A model generated the notes under the pieces. That model was not told the origin of the DNA. It searched no databases and saw only the letters and a list, made by a program, of their open reading frames with translations. DNA of 27,948 nucleotides from Bacillota bacterium. Its GTDB lineage: Bacteria > Bacillota > Clostridia > Lachnospirales > Anaerotignaceae. The stretch lies in NCBI GenBank assembly GCA_023413275.1, contig JAEZPX010000249.1, positions 1 through 27,948 on the forward strand, read 5' to 3'. A program made the position numbers and the translations under genes. Of this stretch, positions 23,158-27,948 are shown in pieces (the stretch's first letter is position 1; each line of letters begins with the position of its first letter).

Positions 23158-23194
23158 AAAACAGACAAATTTCGTAAAGAAGTTTGTCTGTTTT
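23158..23194 (+). terminator. Intrinsic terminator after tRNA-Ser
   Basis: AAAACAGACAAA pairs with TTTGTCTGTTTT around a loop of about 13 bases, followed by ATTATT. The perfect 12-bp stem ends the tRNA transcript. Confidence 0.8.
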
Positions 23195-23214
23195 ATTATT
23201 ATAGCAATTAAATA

Positions 23215-23313
23215 GAAAGTTTTATAGGGTTCCGCAGTTTCAAATTGACAACTGGTCAGGACCGAGATAAAACGCACAGTTTGCTGTGTACACGGAAGGA
23301 TAAAAGCCTGGGA
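23215..23313 (+). promoter_or_regulatory. Guanidine-I (ykkC) riboswitch aptamer
   Basis: Recognised from conserved blocks in order: AGGGTTCCG (about 23226-23234), ACTGGTCAGGACCGAGA (about 23261-23277), hairpin CACAG-TTTG-CTGTG, then ACACGGAAGGATAAAAGCC with CGGAA (23293-23297) able to pair with TTCCG (23230-23234). These match the ykkC/guanidine-I family, which binds guanidinium. It lies directly upstream of a Gdx/SugE-type exporter, the classic target. Ligand binding should stop formation of the overlapping terminator and switch the gene on. Confidence 0.9.
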
Positions 23314-23345
23314 GATATGAAAATATCTTTCAGGCTTTATTTTAT
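23303..23345 (+). terminator. Expression-platform terminator of the guanidine riboswitch
   Basis: AAAGCCTG (23303-23310) pairs with CAGGCTTT (23331-23338), with an inner AGATAT/ATATCT stem, followed by ATTTTATTTT. Its 5' arm is also the conserved 3' end of the aptamer, so the two folds are mutually exclusive. Confidence 0.85.
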
Positions 23346-23363
23346 TTTAAAGGAGTGAAAATT

Positions 23364-23684
23364 ATGAAATGGATTTATTTATTCATTGCAGGAATTTGTG
23401 AGGTAGGGTGGGCTTTGGGTCTAAAGTATACACAAGGATTTACAAAAACTATGCCAAGTATACTTACTGTAATAGGAATGATAGCCAGCTTTTATTTTTT
23501 ATCATTGGCATTAAAAGAACTTCCTTTAGGAACTGCCTACGCAATTTGGACTGGAATTGGTACTGTTGGAACAGTTTTTTTAGGAATATTATTTTTTAAA
23601 GAACCTTTTGACATTGTTCGACTGATTTGCATTGGTTTTATTGTAGTAGGAATTATAGGTTTGAAGATTGTCTCTTCTCATTAA
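23364..23684 (+). CDS. gdx: Small multidrug resistance family guanidinium exporter (Gdx/SugE)
   Basis: 106 aa with four transmembrane helices; a dual-topology SMR antiporter that exchanges guanidinium for protons. The essential Glu13 is in IAGICEVGWALGLKYTQGF, and AIWTGIGTVG matches the Gdx subtype rather than EmrE-type multidrug pumps. The frame opens at GTG 23355, but ATG 23364 is preferred, with AAGGAG about ten bases upstream and the natural start MKWIYLFIAG. A single SMR gene fits a homodimeric exporter. The guanidine-I riboswitch upstream independently supports the substrate. Confidence 0.95.
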   Translation: MKWIYLFIAGICEVGWALGLKYTQGFTKTMPSILTVIGMIASFYFLSLALKELPLGTAYAIWTGIGTVGTVFLGILFFKEPFDIVRLICIGFIVVGIIGLKIVSSH

Positions 23685-23738
23685 GGTGGCAATAAAAGTC
23701 ACATAGGAGGTTTTAGTAAAAATTTGTGATATATCAAA

Positions 23739-23763
23739 AGCCCAATTGCAATGCAATTGGGCT
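23739..23763. terminator. Bidirectional hairpin between convergent gdx and SIMPL genes
   Basis: A perfect 11-bp stem AGCCCAATTGC/GCAATTGGGCT with a 3-base loop. On the minus strand it is followed by TTTTG, so it best serves the SIMPL gene; the plus-strand tail is poor. Confidence 0.7.
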
Positions 23764-23825
23764 CATAAGGTATAAACTTTTCTACTTTAACTTTAGAGGA
23801 TCATTATGATAGATGAGATGCTCTT

Positions 23826-24551
23826 TTAAAGACCATAGGTAGCAGTAATGGTAGCGGTAACTTGTACTTTATCATACTTAATCACTGTTTGATTGGTACT
23901 GCCATAGCCGGAATCTGACATTGCTCTTTCCTTGTAAATCGCAGGTTCCTCAAAAGATGCATAAGATTCATGCTCCACAACATTTAAAATTTCTCCTAAA
24001 GGCTTACCATATGCCGTTGCAATGGCAGTGGCGGAGTTGGAAGCATTTTTAACAGCCTGCTGTAAAGCTTGTGTGTAATAACGGTTTGTGTCCTCCAAAG
24101 AGAAAACTACATTATTAAAGCCTGTAGCACCTGCTTTCAAAGCACCATCAATATAGGTTCCCACATTATCAATGTCTTTTACGGTTGCATCTAAGTTTAT
24201 GTTTGCTTGGTATCCGGTAATGCTGCTTTTGCCTGTATCAGCGTCATATTGATAGGTTGGATATACTGCGGAATAGCTTGTAATAATTTTATCCTTGGCA
24301 ATTCCCATTTCTTCTAATTTACTAATAACTTTTGCTGAGATCATGTTGTTGTCTTTTTGTGCCGATTCAGCGGTTTTTCCTGTGCTTTGAATGGTAAATG
24401 ACATGGTAGCAACATCAGGTTGAACTTTTACTATCCCTGTTCCTGTGGTGGTGATGGAGTTTCTTTCTGCAGCGAAAACTGCTGAGGCGGAACCAAGGGC
24501 AAGTGCAGCTGCTAAAGATGCGGTAATTAACAAACGTTTCATATTTTTCAT
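23826..24551 (-). CDS. SIMPL-domain (DUF541) exported protein
   Basis: 241 aa. The N-terminal Sec signal peptide MKNMKRLLITASLAAALALG continues to a likely cleavage after VFA (about residue 27). The mature part has the SIMPL pattern: TTTGTGIVKVQPDVATMSFT at its start, alpha-beta repeats with GYQANINLDATVKDID, and KYDKVQVTATITATYGL at the end. Family members are exported or periplasmic proteins of unclear function; some relatives are linked to oxidative stress. AGGGGAAA precedes the ATG. It is divergent from the PfkB kinase and monocistronic. Confidence 0.9.
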   Translation of the reverse strand: MKNMKRLLITASLAAALALGSASAVFAAERNSITTTGTGIVKVQPDVATMSFTIQSTGKTAESAQKDNNMISAKVISKLEEMGIAKDKIITSYSAVYPTYQYDADTGKSSITGYQANINLDATVKDIDNVGTYIDGALKAGATGFNNVVFSLEDTNRYYTQALQQAVKNASNSATAIATAYGKPLGEILNVVEHESYASFEEPAIYKERAMSDSGYGSTNQTVIKYDKVQVTATITATYGL

Positions 24552-24642
24552 TTATATTTCCCCTTTCCTTTTGAAGGCTTTATTATTTTTTCACTTTATA
24601 TGACGCAGCTTTTTTTCCATAGTTCCCATAAACAGAAAAAAA

Positions 24643-24671
24643 TTCGAAAAATATATTTTTTATGCTATACT
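24643..24671 (+). promoter_or_regulatory. Promoter of the PfkB kinase gene
   Basis: TATACT (24666-24671) with an upstream TG (extended -10). The -35 TTCGAA (24643-24648) at 17 bases is poor. The predicted start is about 25 bases before the gene. Confidence 0.5.
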
Positions 24672-24704
24672 AGGAACAGTGAATAAAGTTAGGAGAGAAC
24701 ATGC

Positions 24705-25649
24705 ATGAAACAAACGTTGGTAATTGGTTCCGCAGTGGTAGATGTCATTGTTAATATTCCTCATCTGCCTGTAACCGGAGAGGATATCCATATTTCAAAG
24801 CAAAGCCGCTCTTTGGGAGGCTGTGCATTTTTAACCTCAGATATTTTGCGCCATTTTTCTGCACCCTATAGCCTTTGTACAGCAGTAGGGGGTGGTATTT
24901 ATGGTAATTTCGTATTGGACAGGCTGACGGAGCGAGGAATTTCAATCTATGTAAGACGTCCTGAGGAGGAAAACGGTTGCTGTTATTGCATGGTAGAAGT
25001 AGGGGGAGAAAGAACCTTTATTGTTGACCATGGCATTGAATATACCTTTGAGGAATCTTACTTGGAAAACATTCATCAAGAGTCCATAGACAGCGTATAT
25101 ATCTGTGGTTTGGAAATTGAAGAGCATACAGGTATGAATATTATAGAATATTTGAAAAAACATCCTGAATATCAGATATATTTTTCACCAAGCCCCCGCA
25201 TTTTGAAAATTGATGAGAAAAGAATGGATGCTGTTTTAAAACTTCACCCTATTATGCACCTCAATGAAAAAGAGATTATGGATTTCACTGCTGAAACAAC
25301 CATTGAAGGTGGAGCAAGAAAGCTGTTTGAAAAAACACAGCGTCCAGTGATTGTAACATTAGGGGAAAAAGGCTCTTATTGCTATGATGGAGAACAGGAT
25401 TCCTATGCCTCCCCCGTAAAGACAACAGTAGTGGATACCATAGGCGCCGGAGATTCCCATATGGGTGCAATCATCGCCGCAAGACGCTTTGGTCTCGGTT
25501 TCAAGGAAGCCATAGAAGCGGCAAATTATATTTCAGCCGCTGTGGTAGCCAAAGAGGGCGGGCTTTTAGAGGTGGAGGACTTTAAACAGGCTTTTTCCAA
25601 TATGCCTATGCAATTGCAAGATAAATTTTCTGTTGGTGAAAGAAAATAG
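24705..25649 (+). CDS. PfkB-family carbohydrate/nucleoside kinase
   Basis: 314 aa ribokinase-fold ATP-dependent kinase. N-terminal VIGSAVVDVIVNIPHLPVTG and GGCAFLTSDIL are motif-1-like; motif 2 near the C-terminus is VDTIGAGDSHMGAI with the catalytic base Asp250 and the GAGD anion hole. Most relatives have GAGDAF, so Ser-His here departs from the common form. The substrate cannot be named; a sugar or nucleoside is likely. AGGAG lies nine bases before ATG 24705. A PTS permease is convergent downstream, which could be coincidental. Confidence 0.9.
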   Translation: MKQTLVIGSAVVDVIVNIPHLPVTGEDIHISKQSRSLGGCAFLTSDILRHFSAPYSLCTAVGGGIYGNFVLDRLTERGISIYVRRPEEENGCCYCMVEVGGERTFIVDHGIEYTFEESYLENIHQESIDSVYICGLEIEEHTGMNIIEYLKKHPEYQIYFSPSPRILKIDEKRMDAVLKLHPIMHLNEKEIMDFTAETTIEGGARKLFEKTQRPVIVTLGEKGSYCYDGEQDSYASPVKTTVVDTIGAGDSHMGAIIAARRFGLGFKEAIEAANYISAAVVAKEGGLLEVEDFKQAFSNMPMQLQDKFSVGERK

Positions 25650-25720
25650 CAGTTAAAAAAACCGCAAATTTGGAAGATATTTTTTTAGGGATTTTTCTAT
25701 CTTATAAATACTTTAATCAT

Positions 25721-25750
25721 AAAAAAGGGTGTCGTTGAATCGACACCCTT
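25721..25750 (-). terminator. Terminator between the PfkB and EIIC genes
   Basis: A perfect 10-bp stem AAGGGTGTCG/CGACACCCTT with a 6-base loop (25725-25750). On the minus strand a T run follows, so it ends the EIIC transcript, five bases after its stop. It may also serve the plus strand weakly. Confidence 0.85.
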
Positions 25751-25754
25751 AATA

Positions 25755-26834
25755 TTATAAATTCAATTTTAAATCATTTTCACGAATCCAACCAATTTTT
25801 CTTAATATATATGCAAAAATTAAAGTAAGTATTGCGGGAAGAATGAAGCAAATCATGCCCATGCCCAACCAGTCGAAAGCAGTGATTGCATCCTTTGTGC
25901 CTGCGGCAATGTCATTTAGCCAGCCTGTATAAAGCCCAATTTGTCCAACAAGTCCACAAGTACCCATACCTGAAGCAACGGCTTCGCCATTCATTTTCAT
26001 TTGAAAGAAACCGGTAGCTATTGGCCCGGTGATAGCAGATGCTAGTGTGGGAGGAATCCAAATTTTTGGATTTTTCACAATATTGCCCATCTGCAGCATA
26101 GAGGTTCCGATTCCTTGGGCAAATAATCCCCCCCATCTGTTCTCAGGAAAGCTCATTACCGCAAATCCAATCATTTGGGCACAACACCCAGCCACTGCAG
26201 CACCACCGGCAAGGCCTGTCAGCCCTAAGGTGGCACAAATTGCTGCACTGCTGATTGGCAGTGTAAGGGCAATGCCTACAATAACAGCAACCAGTATGCC
26301 CATAAGAAACGGTCTAAGCTCCGTAGCCCACATAATTGTGCTTCCTACGCCATTTGCAAGTGCCCCTAAAGTAGGACCCCACCACATAGACAATAATACG
26401 CCTATGATAATTGTTACAGAGGGTGTTACTAAAATATCAATTTTTGTTTCCTTTGATACTGCTTTACCAAATTCCGCTGCAAAAATTGTAACAACAAGTA
26501 CAGCCAAAGGCCCACCTGGACCCCCTAGGCTATTGGCAGCCCCGCCCACTGCAATTAATGAGAAAAGAACCAGTGGTGGACATTTCAGTGCATAGCCAAT
26601 GGCGATGGCCATAGCGGACCCAGTGACACTTTTGGCATAGCCTCCGATTTCCACTAAAATCTCAATACCAAACTGCTGACCTATTGTGGTAAGAATGGTG
26701 CCAATCAGCAAAGAAGCGAATAAACCCTGTGCCATTGCCCCTAAGGCTTCAATTCCGTAACGTTTTGCAGAAAATTCAATATCCTTACGTTTTAGGAACG
26801 AACGAAAACCTTGGGCAGAACCATTTTTTTCCAT
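25755..26834 (-). CDS. PTS sugar transporter subunit IIC-like permease (EIIC_2 type)
   Basis: 359 aa polytopic membrane protein with about eight to ten hydrophobic segments, rich in Gly and Ala. Features include ALGAMAQGLFASLLIGTILT near the N-terminus, VGGAANSLGGPGGPLAVLV, LTLPISSAAICATLGLTGLA and GMGTCGLVGQIGLYTG. This matches the PTS_EIIC_2 family, which lacks fused IIA or IIB domains. No EIIA, EIIB or HPr gene is nearby, so it may work with distant components or as a PTS-independent transporter; the substrate is unknown. GGGGGG precedes the ATG by five bases. Confidence 0.85.
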   Translation of the reverse strand: MEKNGSAQGFRSFLKRKDIEFSAKRYGIEALGAMAQGLFASLLIGTILTTIGQQFGIEILVEIGGYAKSVTGSAMAIAIGYALKCPPLVLFSLIAVGGAANSLGGPGGPLAVLVVTIFAAEFGKAVSKETKIDILVTPSVTIIIGVLLSMWWGPTLGALANGVGSTIMWATELRPFLMGILVAVIVGIALTLPISSAAICATLGLTGLAGGAAVAGCCAQMIGFAVMSFPENRWGGLFAQGIGTSMLQMGNIVKNPKIWIPPTLASAITGPIATGFFQMKMNGEAVASGMGTCGLVGQIGLYTGWLNDIAAGTKDAITAFDWLGMGMICFILPAILTLIFAYILRKIGWIRENDLKLNL

Positions 26835-27064
26835 AATGACCCCCCATAGAATTTAATTTTTTTAAGAATTATTATACTGGTTGTTCTATAAAATTGAAAG
26901 AAAAATTGATAAAAAATTATTAAAGTTCCTATTTTTTTACATTGTCTTTACTTGTTGTCTGTGAAGGGCTAAACATTTTTTCATCATCTTGCCCAACAAT
27001 TCCTCTAAAATTTAAAAAATAATAAAATTCAAGCAATACTTCTTTAAGAAATCCCCGAAAAGGT

Positions 27065-27094
27065 TCATATATGACGTTAGTGTTCGCATATAAA
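27065..27094 (+). promoter_or_regulatory. Sigma-E-like promoter for spoIIID
   Basis: TCATATA (27065-27071), a 15-base spacer and CATATAAA (27087-27094). The B. subtilis sigma-E pattern is roughly KMATATT, 13-15 bases, CATACAHT, so both boxes agree closely. spoIIID is transcribed by sigma-E in the Bacillus mother cell. Confidence 0.6.
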
Positions 27095-27128
27095 TAATCC
27101 AAGATGATCTTTAGGGGAGTGCTACGGT

Positions 27129-27386
27129 TTGAAAACATATATCGAAGAGAGGGCGGTAGAGGTGGCAAAGTTTATGATCCATACTAACGCCACTGTCAGA
27201 GAAACGGCGAAAAAATTTGGGATCAGTAAATCAACGGTACATAAAGATATCACTGACCGTGTAGAGCGTATTGATCCGGAATTGGCAAGATCTGTTCGTC
27301 GTGTGCTTGAGGTCAATAAAGCAGAACGCCACATTCGGGGCGGTATGGCCACCAAAGAAAAGTATCTTCATAGGTTAAAAGGTTAA
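27129..27386 (+). CDS. spoIIID: Sporulation transcriptional regulator SpoIIID
   Basis: 85 aa mother-cell DNA-binding protein that switches genes during endospore formation. The start MKTYIEERAVEVAKF, the helix-turn-helix TVRETAKKFGISKSTVHKDI (about residues 22-41) and the C-terminal basic RHIRGGMATKEKY are strongly SpoIIID-like. The start is TTG at 27129, supported by AGGGGAG nine bases upstream and by the family's N-terminus; there is no ATG at the right place. It shows that the organism is, or descends from, an endospore former. Confidence 0.96.
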   Translation: MKTYIEERAVEVAKFMIHTNATVRETAKKFGISKSTVHKDITDRVERIDPELARSVRRVLEVNKAERHIRGGMATKEKYLHRLKG

Positions 27387-27394
27387 TTTTTATA

Positions 27395-27508
27395 TTAGGG
27401 AAACGCTGGTTTATACCGTGGGCACATATAAAAGGGTGAATTTTTCGTTGCAAAGCAAAAAATTTCCCAGAGCATCTGTACACCCTTTGTTAAATCAGCG
27501 CTTCCTAG
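27395..27508. repeat. Nested palindromic element, unidentified
   Basis: The outer arm TTAGGGAAACGCTGGTTTA (27395-27413) is nearly complementary to TAAATCAGCGCTTCCTAG (27491-27508). Inside, AAAGGGTG (27431-27438) pairs perfectly with CACCCTTT (27481-27488), and TTGC-AAA-GCAA at the tip is flanked by T/A runs. The whole 114 bases can fold into one long interrupted hairpin. It has no reading frame. It could be a MITE-like element with terminal inverted repeats or a structured RNA; I cannot tell which. Confidence 0.6.
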
Positions 27509-27567
27509 AAAAAACTTATGTGATTTCAAAAAATTGAATCGAAACATATTTATCTAGGAAAGAAAAA

Positions 27568-27612
27568 CCCCAATTGCAGAATTTATTTTATGCAAAAGGG
27601 GCTTTTTATTTT
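27568..27612 (+). terminator. Intrinsic terminator downstream of spoIIID
   Basis: CCCC (27568-27571) pairs with GGGG (27598-27601) and TTGCA with TGCAA across a small A-A internal loop, followed by CTTTTTATTTT. Confidence 0.65.
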
Positions 27613-27637
27613 GTAAAAAAATTAATATTTTTTTTGG

Positions 27638-27948
27638 TTAGTATTTTGGAGCATTTAGAAAAATATTTTTATCAATAACTTTTACAGTGTTATCTTCCTT
27701 CATTCTTTTCAGCTCTCGCATCATGGCACTGCGATCAATGCAAAGATAATTTGCCAATGCTAGAAAAGAAAAGGGCAGCTGAAAAAAATTTTTTCCTGTC
27801 TTTGCCGTCTGCAACCGAAAATAGCATAAAAGTTTTTCTCGAATGGTGCGATGGCTTAAAATATCTACTTTTTCCGTTAAATTTACAATTTTTCTAGACA
27901 TAAACGTGAGTAGATTTTCAATGACTATGCTGTGGTGGGCGCAGGCGT
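27638..27948 (-). CDS. Crp/Fnr-family transcriptional regulator, C-terminal part
   Basis: The frame stays open to the window edge, so the N-terminal cyclic-nucleotide-binding-like domain lies outside. The visible 102 residues include NLTEKVDILSHRTIREKLLC then YFRLQ, the typical linker before the winged helix, and FSFLALANYLCIDRSAMMRE as the helix-turn-helix recognition region, ending NIFLNAPKY. An internal ATG at 27901 is not the start, because Crp/Fnr-like residues (HHSIVIENLLTF) continue upstream. The effector is unknown. It converges on spoIIID. Confidence 0.88.
   Translation of the reverse strand, partial: ACAHHSIVIENLLTFMSRKIVNLTEKVDILSHRTIREKLLCYFRLQTAKTGKNFFQLPFSFLALANYLCIDRSAMMRELKRMKEDNTVKVIDKNIFLNAPKY

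Noticed and set aside
23077..23277. Minus-strand frame of 66 codons with RRRRDLNPRAA
   Set aside because: It is the reverse complement of the tRNA-Ser gene and riboswitch; such frames are a familiar annotation artefact.
26029..26595. 188-codon plus-strand frame inside the EIIC gene
   Set aside because: Antisense to a clear membrane permease; its Pro/Ala/Thr-rich composition follows from the complementary codons.
26929..27168. Minus-strand frame of 79 codons upstream of spoIIID
   Set aside because: Overlaps the spoIIID start and promoter, lacks a ribosome binding site and has no recognisable domain.

Overview
This window is the replication-origin region of an AT-rich, endospore-forming Firmicute, most likely class Clostridia and Lachnospiraceae-like. 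The evidence is the gene order yidC-yidD-rnpA-rpmH | oriC | dnaA-dnaN-yaaA-recF-gyrB-gyrA, a Gram-positive-length GyrB, a spoIIID gene, a serS T-box leader, and strong AGGAGG-type ribosome binding sites. The genus is not fixed by anything I can see.

Layout. 1-1445 (minus strand): partial yidC, yidD, rnpA and rpmH, read leftwards from a strong promoter at 1505-1533. 1446-2334: upstream half of oriC with DnaA boxes in both orientations. 2335-3663: dnaA. 3664-3917: second half of oriC, with a DnaA-trio-like unwinding element. 3918-12040: dnaN, yaaA (S4 domain), recF, gyrB and gyrA. remB, often found between recF and gyrB in Firmicutes, is absent; a structured gyrB leader lies there instead. An array of eight short palindromes separates gyrB from gyrA. 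12221-14694: accessory genes, namely a small membrane protein, a CapA-family lipoprotein and a GntR/FCD regulator. 14920-17540: argS and a diacylglycerol-kinase-type lipid kinase. 17541-20175: two parS sites, parA, parB and a DUF4446 membrane protein. 20233-20342: a second DnaA-box cluster, just upstream of a Cof-type HAD phosphatase. 21256-23154: T-box riboswitch, serS and tRNA-Ser(GCT). 23215-23684: guanidine-I riboswitch and a Gdx/SugE guanidinium exporter. 23826-26834: SIMPL-domain exported protein (-), PfkB kinase (+) and PTS EIIC-like permease (-). 27129-27386: spoIIID with a TTG start. The right edge cuts a Crp/Fnr regulator (-).

How it fits together. Most genes are chromosome housekeeping: replication initiation (dnaA, oriC), elongation (dnaN), repair (recF), supercoiling (gyrAB) and origin segregation (parABS). 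The left arm joins ribosome, RNase P and membrane-insertion genes. Three RNA devices are recognisable: the serS T-box, the guanidine-I riboswitch and a possible gyrB attenuator.

I found no prophage, CRISPR array, toxin-antitoxin pair or defence island. The most unusual material is non-coding: the gyrB-gyrA hairpin array, a parS site embedded in a terminator, the distal DnaA-box cluster and a nested palindrome after spoIIID. In the coding sequence, the gyrase quinolone-pocket residues are atypical.
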